64,000 nucleotides of DNA, taken from contig BSYQ01000017.1 of the NCBI GenBank assembly GCA_030272585.1, positions 1 to 64,000 of the forward strand, written 5' to 3'. Made by a program: the position numbers and the translations under genes. Below, in pieces: positions 1 to 11,854 of the stretch (position 1 is the first letter of the stretch; every line of letters begins with the position of its first letter). Source of the stretch: Bryopsis sp. KO-2023. Taxonomy: Eukaryota; Chlorophyta; Ulvophyceae; Bryopsidales; Bryopsidaceae. Under the pieces are notes generated by a model that was not told the DNA's origin, did no database searches, and saw nothing but the letters and a program-made list of their open reading frames with translations.

Positions 1-2290
1 AACACACAAAAAACAAGTCAACAAACAACAGCCCACCCAACCCCACTTACCTTTTTTACTTCCTTCAGAGCTCCAGGGGTCCCTTCCTCGAACCTGAAAC
101 ACAGCACACAAAAACAAGTCAACAAACAACAGCCCACCCAACCCCACTTACTTGTTTTCCTTCCTTCAGAGCTCCAGGGGTCCCTTTCTCGAACCTGAAA
201 CACAGCACACAAAAACAAGTCAACAAACAACAGCCCACCCAACCCCACTTACTTGTTTTTTCTTTCTTCAGAGCTCCAGGGGTCCCTTCCTCGAACCTGA
301 AACACAACACACAAAAACAAGTCAACAAACAACAGCCCACCCAACCCCACTTACTTGTTTTTCTTCCTTAAGAGCTCCAGGGGTCCCTTCCTCGAACCTG
401 AAACACAAACACACAAAAACAAGTCAACAAACAACAGCCCACCCAACCCCACTTACTTGTTTTTCTTCCTTCAGAGCTCCAGGGGTCCCTTCCTCGAACC
501 TGAAACACAACACACAAAAACAAGTCAACAAACAACAGCCCACCCAACCCCACTTACTTGTTTTTCTTCCTTAAGAGCTCCAGGGGTCCCTTTCTCGAAC
601 CTGAAAAACAGCACACAAAAACAAGTCAACAAACAACAGCCCACCCAACCCCACTTACTTGTTTTTCTTCCTTAAGAGCTCCAGGGGTCCCTTCCTCGAA
701 CCTGCAACACGAACACACAAAAACAAGTCAACAAACAACAGCCCACCCAACCCCACTTACTTGTTTTCCTTCCTTCAGAGCTCCAGGGGTCCCTTCCTCG
801 AACCTGAAACACAACACACAAAAACAAGTCAACAAACAACAGCCCACCCAACCCCACTTACTTGTTTTTCTTCCTTAAGAGCTCCAGGGGTCCCTTTCTC
901 GAACCTGAAAAACAGCACACAAAAACAAGTCAACAAACAACAGCCCACCCAACCCCACTTACTTGTTTTTCTTCCTTAAGAGCTCCAGGGGTCCCTTCCT
1001 CGAACCTGAAACACAAACACACAAAAACAAGTCAACAAACAACAGCCCACCCAACCCCACTTACTTGTTTTTCTTCCTTAAGAGCTCCAGGGGTCCCTTC
1101 CTCGAACCTGCAACACGAACACACAAAAACAAGTCAACAAACAACAGCCCACCCAACCCCACTTACTTGTTTTTCTTCCTTAAGAGCTCCAGGGGTCCCT
1201 TTCTCGAACCTGAAAAACAGCACACAAAAACAAGTCAACAAACAACAGCCCACCCAACCCCACTTACTTGTTTTCCTTCCTTCAGAGCTCCAGGGGTCCC
1301 TTCCTCGAACCTGAAACACAACACACAAAAACAAGTCAACAAACAACAGCCCACCCAACCCCACTTACTTGTTTTTCTTCCTTCAGAGCTCCAGGGGTCC
1401 CTTCCTCGAACCTGAAAAACAGCACACAAAAACAAGTCAACAAACAACAGCCCACCCAACCCCACTTACTTGTTTTTCTTCCTTAAGAGCTCCAGGGGTC
1501 CCTTCCTCGAACCTGAAACACAACACACAAAAACAAGTCAACAAACAACAGCCCACCCAACCCCACTTACTTGTTTTTCTTTCTTCAGAGCTCCAGGGGT
1601 CCCTTCCTCGAACCTGAAACACAAACACACAAAAACAAGTCAACAAACAACAGCCCACCCAACCCCACTTACTTGTTTTTCTTTCTTCAGAGCTCCAGGG
1701 GTCCCTTCCTCGAACCTGAAACACAAACACACAAAAACAAGTCAACAAACAACAGCCCACCCAACCCCACTTACTTGTTTTTCTTCCTTCAGAGCTCCAG
1801 GGGTCCCTTCCTCGAACCTGAAAAACAGCACACAAAAACAAGTCAACAAACAACAGCCCACCCAACCCCACTTACTTGTTTTTCTTTCTTCAGAGCTCCA
1901 GGGGTCCCTTCCTCGAACCTGAAACACAAACACACAAAAACAAGTCAACAAACAACAGCCCACCCAACCCCACTTACTTGTTTTCCTTCCTTAAGAGCTC
2001 CAGGGGTCCCTTCCTCGAACCTGAAACACAAACACACAAAAACAAGTCAACAAACAACAGCCCACCCAACCCCACTTACTTGTTTTTCTTCCTTCAGAGC
2101 TCCAGGGGTCCCTTCCTCGAACCTGAAAAACAGCACACAAAAACAAGTCAACAAACAACAGCCCACCCAACCCCACTTACTTGTTTTCCTTCCTTCAGAG
2201 CTCCAGGGGTCCCTTCCTCGAACCTGAAACACAAACACAAAAAAACAAGTCACCAAACAGGAGCCCACCCACTTGTTTTCTTTCCTCCAG
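1..2290. repeat. 101/102-bp tandem satellite array, about 22 copies
   Basis: The unit runs from GAGCTCCAGGGGTCCC to the next copy and repeats every 101 or 102 bp. It continues past the left edge of the window. Copies differ at a few diagnostic positions: TTCCTCG or TTTCTCG, the CACAGCAC/CACAACAC/CACAAACAC/CACGAACAC block, and CCTTCAG or CCTTAAG. The last copy decays at about 2,240-2,300. Because 101 is not a multiple of 3, reading frames rotate from copy to copy, so the long open frames on both strands are not genes. Some three-copy blocks recur about 304 bp apart, which indicates higher-order amplification. Confidence 0.97.
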
Positions 2291-3263
2291 AGGTCCATCC
2301 TTCGTACATGCAGAAACGAAATGCGGAGCGACGATCGGAGTTTTCACGAGGACCTTTCTTTTTGTGTGCTCCTCAAACTCGAGCCTTGTGGTAACCGGTC
2401 GACGGCTGACGCGGTCGTTGACGTAAACGAATTCCCTTGCCGTGAAACGGTGGGACAGACGGTGGGGTTTCTGGATGAGTCAGTGCCAGAAAAGGGATGA
2501 CGGAAAAAAGAGTGACCATGTGGGATGTGGCAGCAAGATACCAGCGTGAATTTTAAACGGAGGCGGAAAGATTAACGGTGCTAAAAAGTCGGGGACAAGG
2601 TTATTAGTCGAAACCCCCCTTTCCCCAAATTTTCTCGGAAATCAGAGAGTCAGACAGAGAGGAACAAAAGAGTGTGAGAAAGAGTGAGATTACTGTTTCA
2701 GTCGTTGTGATGTGTCAGACAAAGTTACTGTAAACAGCCTTTCTTTTTCTTCTTTTTGATCCAGAATTGACCCAAACAAAACAACAGGATCGAAATAATA
2801 ATAAATCTTTACAATTACATGAAAATATTATTGCGAAGATTAGGGAGAAAAAAAACACCTCCATTTTTTTTCTTTGCAGAAACCTTCGTTGTGGTGTTCA
2901 CGAAAACTTTTGGAGGGAAATTTGACGTGCAAGGGTTTAAAATCCCACAGATCATTCTGGCACAACAAGACACACCCATATCACTCTTTTGCACAATGAC
3001 CAGGCTGCATGGGGTGTTCCCAATTTCCCTAAAAAGATGTCCAGCTTCCCACAGTGTCATCCCAATCAACATAGCCGAAGGAACGACTGCAGCTCCTCGG
3101 TTTTGGCAATTTGAACAAAACAGATGGAAATCTATTCAGACAAGACAAAACTGTATGAACCTGAACTCTCACAGGCCTGCTCAATCCATTTATCCCGAGA
3201 ACGAATTCTCCTGAGCTGGCCACATAATTTTTGTCCACCAGCACGCGCTGTTAAAATGGGAGC
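2291..3263. other. Intergenic stretch, no gene recognised
   Basis: This joins the satellite to the MITE. It is ordinary mixed sequence with A and T runs. An open frame at 2,819-3,214 has no recognisable domain or plausible splice context. I see nothing I can assign. Confidence 0.6.
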
Positions 3264-3724
3264 AGTGTGAGCAGAGTTGCCAAAAACGTATTTTACTTTA
3301 ATACGTCGACAATATTATACGGGTATTATACGTTCAAGGTATTTAATACGAGAAAAATACGCCAAAAATACGTGAATTCAAATGTTGAAATAGAGACGCA
3401 CAATGTCAAAAACCAGTTATAAAATAGACTCCACACACAACCAAACACAAAGAAGGCGACGACACTTAATAACAATTCGAGGTGGTACCTACACTTTCTA
3501 CACAATATCACCATCGACTTTTTCCAGTGACCCGAGGCGTTGAAAAAAGTCGTTGGCTCGAAAAAATCGACTTTTTTCAGCGCCTTGGGTCACTCTGTCT
3601 CGATATCAAGGTGTCACGTGATAGAATTCGCGTCTTTTAGCCGTCTAATACGTTTGACTATTTATACGCGTATAACGTATCAAACTCGAGTTTTATACGC
3701 TTATTTTGCAACCCTGAGTGTGAG
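3264..3724. mobile_element. hAT-type MITE (445 bp) with 8-bp target-site duplication
   Basis: The element spans 3,272-3,716. Its ends are CAGAGTTGC on the left and, read inward on the other strand, CAGGGTTGC on the right. Both then continue into A-rich sequence with GTAT motifs. It is flanked on both sides by the identical octamer AGTGTGAG (3,264-3,271 and 3,717-3,724). An 8-bp duplication with CAG-type termini is the signature of hAT transposons. The middle is a foldback: 27-bp arms at 3,526-3,552 and 3,568-3,594 pair with few mismatches. There is no coding capacity, so it is non-autonomous. Whether the hAT transposase near 60 kb mobilises it cannot be told from here. Confidence 0.88.
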
Positions 3725-4468
3725 GAAACTTGAAAATGGGCAAAAATCACAGTTGAAGGATTAAGAAGCCCTGCACTTATGGAAACCCCAACAAAAGGCG
3801 TGCGTGGAGAGTCATAACAATAATTCCAGCGGGTTTACTTCCTTTCTTTTGTCGAAACAAGTTGTTTGGGGGAACACCACGGGTGGCGATGCGGCGCCAG
3901 CAAAAAAACAATGCAGTCGTGCGAAAAACACGTTCACACTAGCACTGAAATTCTGTAAAATCTGAGTCCAACACAGCTTTCTCACGCATTTGAAATCTAC
4001 AGCCAGTGCGGCGTACAAGTTGGCTGGCCAGTGACTTGTGCCATATTTCGGCACACCATTAATGAAACTGGGCACACAAAGATATCTATGTATATATCTT
4101 GGCATTCCATACGATCGTTTCAGGGAGGGGGTGGATGGTGTGCTTGCGGGGAGGTGGTCGAATCCAACAGACACAATACAGGTAAGAACAGCAGAATTTC
4201 GAGTCAGGGGAGAGGGATCAGCTTCACCCTTTTACACGCTTTGTTTTTGTATCTGTGTAGAAGAAAAACTCTGTTGCCTGTCGGGTTTAAACCCAGCCGG
4301 TTTTTTTTCGTTCTGGAAAAGTGTTTCTGTCTCTCCACATTCCGCACCCACGTGATCATGCCCCCAAACAAAAACGATTCTGACGACGTCTTCTTCCTCT
4401 CGTTCAGGCAAACTTGCGCGCTAGTCAAACACTTTTCGATCTTGACGAGAGATTCTTACTTGAAAACA

Positions 4469-5507
4469 ATGGGGATGCGACTGCTTCTAAGCTGTGTGGC
4501 CGCACTTTGCACATTGGGCCAGGCGTTCCATCGAAGACGGTTAAGGCGGCCGTCGTCGGACGTCATAGACGTCGGAGGTGATTCGGCGGCAAACATCGCG
4601 GCGAAAGAAGAAAACAACCAGGAAACCACGGAAGAGGTAATAATTGTCAGTGACGACACAAGATGCAAAATGGGTGCAGTCTAGAAAGGCCTTGATTTTG
4701 CTTCCTCATCAGTGATCAGTCATCACGCCAGAAAGTGGCAAAGGATCCTTTTTGGGTGAAAAGGCTTGTGTTTTCTTGAGGCATGATTGTCCTGTTGTGC
4801 CCTCTTTAACACTGTGTAATCCCACCACCTGGCAATTCAGGGCGGACATGCAGATGTGGAGCCATTTGGGAACTACGCACTGTACCGATGGATGGCCAAG
4901 TGGATGGAGGGTTTCACTTTTGCTTCCCTCTCTGCTTCGGATCTGTATCGGATGAGTTTTGGCGATGGACCTATCCCAGCATACCGGATTTTGGCAGTGG
5001 AGGCGGACACGGACCATCAAAAAGCGATGACCTTCAAAATCTTCATAATGATGAACGATGCTCTGATGGGGATATACGGTGAGTTGCTTTGATAATCTTG
5101 CTTGCTTGATAGTATCCTTGCAAGATGTCTACCTTTACCTTGCCACTGGAATCAAACTTACTTGTTGTTTGTTTGTTTGAATCAAACTTTGAAAACGAAT
5201 GTTGGAGAGAGAATGTGACGATTATTGTGGAGGTGATTTGCGTCTGATTTTGTTCATTAAACAGCGCCAGGACGTTTATCGTCAGTTGCGCCGTTCGATT
5301 CGAACAATCAGGCCTGGCCACTGGCCATATTGATATGAATATTCTTGTGACGTACATTCTTTTTTCTGATGAACAGGGAGAGAAAACAGTACCGACCTTT
5401 CTAGCGCCCAGTTGACGGAGGAGGTGCAGGAGCGGGTGGGGAGCTGGATATTTTCCACAGGGACTGACTTGCTGGAGGAGGAATATGGATGGGAATGCGA
5501 GGAGTAG
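4469..5507 (+). CDS. Secreted protein of unknown function, 3 exons, 178 aa
   Basis: The exons are 4,469-4,636, 4,841-5,078 and 5,377-5,507. All junctions are GT/AG, the phases agree (0, then 1), and the joined frame is open to TAG. The start is the ATG directly before a hydrophobic leader (MGMRLLLSCVAALCTLGQAF) that reads as a signal peptide. An in-frame ATG 111 bases upstream would bury that leader. An Arg-rich stretch (HRRRLRR) follows, then an acidic segment, then a mixed region with WMAKWMEGF and an acidic C-terminus ending in GWECEE. I do not recognise the family. The basic stretch after the leader could be a propeptide processing site; that is inference. Confidence 0.68.
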
Positions 5508-7337
5508 GAATGTTGATACCGAGGATGGGAAGAGGGTTAAAAAAAAGGAAAAAAAAAAAAAGGGAGGGAGGGAGGGAGGGGGAATGATATTATCACCTTG
5601 TGTTTTGTGGAGTTTATAAAACTCAGTATTAGGATTTATTTGAATCAGAAAAAAGTTCCTCAACCAAACAGGGACAGAAAAAAAAGAAAAAAAGAGGCAC
5701 TTTGTGTCTGAAAAAAAAACGCTGCAAAAAAAAAAAAAAAGACCAAAAAAAAAAAGAAACGCAGCCGACCAAAAGAAGTTATTGAATATATTTAGCTTGG
5801 GGAGTGAGAGGGTTGTGGGAGGGTTTTTTCTTTCCTTTTTTTTGTTATTATCAGGGGGGGGGGTGATGAGTTTTCTTTGCTCACAAGATTTGTCTTGTGA
5901 GTTTTCTTTCTCAAAAAAAGAAAAAGGCATTTGTCAATGGGACAGCCAAATGTGGGGTTCAAATCCCCAGTGCCTTATTTTTCATATTTCAAAATTTTAT
6001 ACCGAAAATATTTGAGATCTTGCTTGTGTCAATGAAACTCAACTGTGTGACAAACGCATACAATAAATTAACGATTGCTGAAGGGAGCTGAAAGGGATCT
6101 GTTAGCAAAAAGTTGCCAAGGAGGAATTGCGGAAAGTTGCCTCCCTATCATCTATATATTTTCTGAAAATCATGTTCAGTCGGAAACAAAACATAGGAAG
6201 TGCTGACATTCTAATGAAATATCGACACAGTTACTCCATTTTCGGTGTTTTGCCTCATAAGATTTTCCTTTCCTTTCTTCTTTCCACACGAGGATGTGTG
6301 TATGCGCTCCAATAATTAATTAAGTTTCACATCACAATTGAATATAAGAAAGAGGGAAAAAAATTAAATTGGGGGATTGGTTCCGAAACGAAGGTGACTA
6401 TCTCTTATGTTGAGGGAAAAATATATTTCCCCCTGTCACTCCCATCTTGAAATATCTTTCTTATTCTAAATGAATACGAAAACGAAAAATCTCAAAAAGC
6501 ACAAAAAACACACATCCGTTTTATTATTATGTCTCATTTTTGCCGTTGTGAGGATTTTTTTTTTTCCTAACCCTTCCCGTAGGTTTTTCTTCCTAGCCTG
6601 TGTTCAATCCCGCCAGAATTTTCTACAACGAAACCCGCATTCGAAAAGTAGAACGGTTTATCGATCGTCTAGCGCTGTATACAGCGCTCACTACCGCCAC
6701 ACTACACTATAGTAGAGGAGCGTACAGTAGCGCTTCAATCTGGGAATTTGTCCGAATTCGAGTTATTCCCCTCGTCGTTCGGCGGACACGTTGTCCGAAC
6801 GAGGTCCCTGTGGTGGTGAAATTTTACGGGTCGTGGCGTGCACGATTATGGCAAAAAGTGGTATTTAGGACACAAAAAGAAAACACTGGTGGTGGTGTTA
6901 TTTTTATATGTTGTCTGTGCATTAAGTGGTGTTAGTACTGAGCCATGATTCTCGCCGACGAAAACCTTGCGCTCTCGCGAACGAAACACCCCAAACCACC
7001 ATTTAAAATGCTTCTCAAAGCCGCCACTTGCTTTGTGCTATTGTTCGCTGTTGTTCGCCATTGCTGAGCACCGGGTCTCTACAGATATTGGTTTCTCCTT
7101 TTCCCTTTTATGCTCGCTTTCGGTTTTGGCCATTCTCTGATCCCAGCTTCACCGCTGCCCGTATGTACTAGCGGCTGTTGTCTACCTTTAGGAGGTGAAC
7201 GGGCGCCGCAACCGTCCGTCTGTTCTGGAATGCGACCTTGTTGATCCTCTCGTATTTTTTTCGTCGGAGGGGATCGTAGTGGAACGATGGCAATATGTAA
7301 TTATTGTTGTTGTTGTTGGTCCGTCAGTGACGGACCG
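5508..7337. other. Intergenic AT-rich stretch with homopolymers
   Basis: Long A, T and G runs fill the first 400 bases. A short inverted repeat (CTCACAAGA/TCTTGTGAG) lies at about 5,880-5,901, followed by the tRNA-like fold listed separately. From 6.5 to 7.3 kb the base composition is more even, but no domain or spliced gene could be assembled. Confidence 0.5.
5924..5976 (+). other. tRNA-like acceptor and T-arm fold lacking D and anticodon arms
   Basis: A T-arm with a five-pair stem (TGGGG, loop TTCAAAT, CCCCA; 5,953-5,969) matches the Pol III B-box pattern. It is followed directly by GTGCCTT (5,970-5,976). These seven bases pair with AAGGCAT at 5,924-5,930, exactly as an acceptor stem would. 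Only 22 bases separate the two parts, with at most one short stem (TGTC/GACA), so it cannot be a normal tRNA. It may be a deleted tRNA copy, a SINE relic or chance. Confidence 0.3.
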
Positions 7338-8945
7338 TCATATCCCGCTTGTGCAAACGAGTGCAGGAGGAAAAACAATTGAAATGATGTGACAATCGCA
7401 GTTTCACCACTTGACATTGTTACAAATCGCCTCAGTTTCTTGATCAGTCGAATCAGATCAGTGCCGTTTGATCTCGTGATCCAGTTTTGATCCAAATCAA
7501 GTCAAATCCTTTTTTGTTCAAATTCGCCAAGTTCGTCTCATGTCTTTGTTTGTTCTCAAGTTCATTTTTTGTTTTTTGAAAGTTTTGGTTTCCCTTCAAT
7601 CGTCACACATCTTTGGGTTCTTTTTTCAAAACAAGTTTATGTTTTTGTTTCAAAGTTTGGTTTCTTTACAATAAAGCTTTCATGAAGTTTTTTTGTTTTG
7701 TTGGTGAAACAAAAGTCCTAGGGAAAAATCATATGGAGGAGACTCGAGTAGTGGCATATGTGAAGGAAAGGAGAGACCCCACAAGTTAGTCGGTTTTTTT
7801 TTTTCCTTTTTTATTTTTCCGACTTAAAAAAATAAAAAAACTAAAAATGGGTGGTCGTTTTTCTTTTTTCCATTTTATTTTTCGACCAAAAAAATAAAAA
7901 AACTAAAACCCGGTGGTCGTTTTTCTTTTTTCCTTTTTTATTTTCCGACCAAAAAAATAAAAAACTAAAAAAAGGAAGATCTTGTTGGTGGAGACTCAAG
8001 TAGTGGCATATTTGAAGGAAAGTAGATACCCCACAAGTTAGTCGGGTTTTTTTTTTCCTTTTTTATTTTTCCGACTTAAAAAAACAAAAATGAAACCGGT
8101 GGTCGTTTTTCTTTTTTCCATTTTATTTTTCGACCAAAAAAAAAAAACTAAAACCGGGTGGTCGTTTTTCTTTTTTTTCCATTTTATTTTTCGACCAAAA
8201 AAATAAAAAACTAAAAAAGGAGTGTACTTTTTGAACTCTTGTTGGTGGAGACTCAAGTAGTGGCATATTTGAAGGAAAGGAGATACCCCACAAGTGTTCA
8301 AGTTTTTTTTATTGCTTTGAGCTTTTTCAAAAAAAGAGAGGTATTTCCAAAAAAATTCCGAACAAGGGTGGTCGGTTTTTTTTTCAATACTTTTATTTTC
8401 TGACGCATGAAAAAAAATATTGAGCGTTTATTTGCTCCTCTCTTTAATTTTTTTTCTCTTTTAAAAAATCAGGGAAAAATAAAAAAGAAACTGTGGTAGG
8501 CAGGCCACGAGGATTGTTTTGGTACACACCTGTGTTTTTTTCCCTTTTTATTCTGGTGTCCATATTTTGTGGGGCTTTTTTTTACAGTAGGAAGAATTTT
8601 GGTGGCAATTCAATTCTGGTAGGAATAACATTGGTGGCAATTCAATTCTGGTGAATGGGAAAACCAGTGGATTTATTATTTTCAAAGAGCTGAAGTGGAC
8701 AAGGACTTTAGTGTTTTTTGGGGGTGGATTCAAAGAATAGGCAGAAGTTTTTTTGGTCAGATTCGGAACAGTAAAAAGAAACAATTAAGATGTGATAAAG
8801 ATTTTTGGAGATGGATCATTGTAATCATTTCCTAGGTGTGTGTTTTTTTATCGGTGTATCTCCTTGCTCTCTGATGTTGCCAGACCTTGGGAAAAATCAA
8901 AATGTCTAGAAATGCCTCAAAACTCGACCCTTTTTTTTTTTTAAA
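7338..8945 (-). repeat. Left copy of the inverted repeat family (about 1.6 kb)
   Basis: This stretch is homologous, in reverse orientation, to about 24,935-29,288. The match begins near the sequence TCATATCCCGCTTG and includes unique-looking segments at 7,389-7,508 and 8,480-8,893. It fades in a degenerate zone near 8,945. Two to three copies of the 259-bp hairpin unit lie at about 7,730-8,290, against about 12 in the right copy. The open frame at 8,038-8,301 is repeat sequence, not a gene. Confidence 0.9.
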
Positions 8946-9870
8946 TCTCTGAAATATGAGAGATAAGACATCTCGACTTTGGCTGGTATATTATCTCAAC
9001 ACACCATTAGTATGGCCATTTCACAGAATACAAATTTTTACCCTGGCAAGAATATCTGAATATCACAAGAGTATCTGACCTCCCTGCAGAAATGTCCCCC
9101 CCCCCCCCTCTTCATTACTCTGCTAATGTAATTGAAAACTTGGCAGCTGGTTTCTTGAACATGAAACGACAGTAACCTCTTCGAATAAAGACTTGAAAAT
9201 TGCCAAACAGGTTTCGGCACAAGTAAAAGGTTCCTGTTGATTTGGCTGTAACATCCCAAATTTCTTTTCATTTCTTTTTTTCGTTGTTTGATAAGGACAC
9301 GTAATCAGAGGCAGCACAGGTACGGATACGAAAATATGAATGCAATTTCTTTAAAAAACAATATACCACCTTCTGAAAGATCTTTCCAAACCCATCGAGC
9401 AAGTTGATCCAGATCCCAAAACAGCAACACAAAAAAAACCTAAATACCTAATCATTACTAATCAATGAGGAACAAAAAACACCCTGCAGGCAGCACATCC
9501 CTCACAAATATAACCTAACAACAAGATTCCAACATATCGAGAAAAAAAAAGCCTTAAGGCTTGCCAACAAGCTCCGTATATACCTCTCCTAAGCAATCTT
9601 ACCTAATATATAATATATATATTGCACATATCTATTCTTTCAAAGAGTTCCAAGAGTTTGAGTTCGGTGTTTTGCCAGTTCTTCCTTATCATTCGGAAAC
9701 ACAACAAAAAAATACAAATAAAAATATTTTCGGTGTTTATTCAGACCAAAAAAAAGCAAAGCAACGCTGAGTTCAACAATCCAAACCACTGGACACTGCG
9801 CTTGGGGAAAAAAGCAAACGCTGGATACAAGCGGCTGTCTCAACAGCCCAACAGCAGGACAAGAGCTGCT
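8946..9870. other. Intergenic stretch
   Basis: This lies between the left repeat and the small secreted-protein gene. It has a C run at about 9,095-9,110 and AT-rich segments. No gene, RNA or element is recognisable. Confidence 0.5.
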
Positions 9871-10673
9871 CTACTTGTCGTCGCCCCAGCCATCGTCATC
9901 CCAGCCGCCCCATCCACCCCAGCCGTCGTCGTCATCCCAACCGCCGTGGTCGACCATCTGGACATCGTCGCCGGACGAAACATCGTCCAACAAGACCTGT
10001 AGAGCTTTGCGGCCTCCTAGGCAAAACATAAAGTCAGAAACGCTGGACTGAGACTCCCAACAGATAACAACACGTGATCGCGTGTATGGTAACCGCCGCC
10101 GACTCCACACAAAGGAAAAGATGAGCCCCACGATACGGATCACGTGTGTTGGGAGCTCAACAACTCCAACTGGAAGAAAAGGAACAGAAAAAAGCTATGG
10201 AAAGTGCGCAGTCGTTCGAGAAAACTGGAACCTGTGCAACGTTCGTTCAAAAACAACAGCGCAATTGCACTTGGAAGTCGTGAAAGAGCCCAGATCAGTG
10301 TTCAACACAGCGCTGCAGCGCAACGCCCAGTGCGAACTGATCAGTTTACAATCCGCCGCCACTCGGGCTCCCAAACACTTTAGCATCAGAAACTGCGGGT
10401 CCACCCAACCAACCCAAATATCGGATCCAAACGTGCCCAAAAGACATCGATGGGGGGGTGGCGGGGGGGGGTGGATGGAGCTGATTCACCGGCAAATACT
10501 AAAAGGGAGCCTCCCTGAGGCATTGTCAAAACACACAGTAGTAGCAGTATCTTCCTGCAGCAGCTCTTCACAAGCCTACCTCTGGTCAGAGGCTTCCTCT
10601 CGGATATATCACCAACGACGGCGACAACCAAAACCGCCAGAAGCAGAAGGGCCAGGATCTTTTGATGAGCCAT
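9871..10673 (-). CDS. Small secreted Trp/Asp/Gly-rich protein, 2 exons, 79 aa
   Basis: Exon 1 is 10,580-10,673 and exon 2 is 9,871-10,016. The intron is GT-AG in phase 1. The first exon encodes a strongly hydrophobic signal peptide (MAHQKILALLLLAVLVVAVV) followed by GDISERKPLTR. Exon 2 adds GGRKALQVLLDDVSSGDD and then a low-complexity tail of repeated GGW and DDD units, with six Trp among about 30 residues, ending in GWGDDK. The leader layout matches those of the genes starting at 30,008 and 44,874: a phase-1 intron after 25-33 codons, a (D/S)I motif after cleavage and an R-x-x-L motif shortly afterwards. The acidic, aromatic tail could bind metal or act at the cell surface; function is unknown. 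Confidence 0.72.
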
Positions 10674-11854
10674 TGGTCTAGCAGTCCTTCTCAAGTTTAG
10701 ATTCCTGAACAAACGCGCTGCGGTCAAAAGCGCTTGATGGTGCCTGCAGATTCAACAACGAATTATTCACGATCCAAAAGTATCCAACACTGATCTTTAT
10801 AGGGTGCTGCAAGGGCGTCTTCCGCATGACGGGTGGCTTCAACACATTTCGTCCTCCAATGCGATCGCTGCACGAGGTGTGCTTGCCATCGCCAAGGACA
10901 GGTGGTGCGGATCGTAATTGTTTGTACCGATGACCAGCTTCTTTTGGCGCCCAACGTCGCCCTCACCGCCGCCAGGTGGTGGATTTTGGTGGTGTCCGAG
11001 GGGAATATTCTGTTTACCCCAAATCAGGGATCGCCAGGAATCAACTGCCAAAAACGAGAGCCAGGGCTGGAGGATACTCCAGAAAACGAACAGGGTTGAT
11101 TAAATGAATGGTTTCCAACCAAAAAGAAAGAATGGTTTCCATGAATAAGGGAAGCGAGGTTGCAAGGGGCGTGCACGCTTGTTTAATGGGGGTTCCAATA
11201 AATGAATCAGTCGATGAGTTCTGCGGAGGTTGCTGCCTCTCTTTTCTGTGTGCGTCATTATCGGTATTGCCAGCAGTGTTTTTCTATTTTTTTTGGCCTA
11301 TTGTGGCCCCCAGAAAAATTCGCCTGGCAGTTTTTGGGGCCACAAAAGAGTCACAAGAAGATGAAACAGCCAAATTTAGGGCCGATTCTGGGCCAGCAAA
11401 ATTGAAAAAAAATACACTGATGGCCAGCTTGTCTGATCCGGCATCTTCATCCAGGGAACAAACACTCGCACACATATCGAAAACGGTGCCCACACTCGGG
11501 AGTTGGGGCGTTCCTTGGGTATTTTTCACATTTAAGAAATCGATACATATTTCAGCGCATGTACCGCTGGTTGATTGAAGCTGGTGAACCTTATGGTTCT
11601 CCAAAGAAAGGGGAAAGCAAACTTCAAATGAGCTGTGGGCTGGAATACAAAGCAGAACCCCCAGTGCATATGTCCTCGTGTGCATCCAGTATGTTTTACA
11701 TTGGAAAAAAAACTACTGTCAACCACCCCCTCGATCATGCCAGCCCGATTGCTGAAAAACACCCTCAGACAAAAAGAACTTGAAGCATCTCAAAATTGGG
11801 GGCCATCCATACCCTAAAACACACTCCAGTCACACTCCAGACATGTCACCACCA
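10674..11854. other. Intergenic stretch between two minus-strand genes
   Basis: This holds the upstream region of the W/D/G gene and the 3' flank of the aldo-keto reductase. An open frame at 11,108-11,578 has mixed composition but no domain, and no good splice joins to extend it. I assign no gene. Confidence 0.45.

Noticed and set aside
18-2394. Many long open frames of 60-218 residues on both strands
   Set aside because: They are translations of the 101/102-bp satellite, whose length rotates the frame each copy. The same peptides appear in all frames.
5043-5930. A 295-residue minus-strand open frame
   Set aside because: It is mostly Phe/Leu/Ser from T-rich homopolymers and overlaps the third exon and second exon end of the plus-strand secreted gene.
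11108-11578. 156-residue plus-strand open frame
   Set aside because: Composition is mixed, there is no domain or spliced extension, and it lies beside the 3' end of the aldo-keto reductase without supporting signals.
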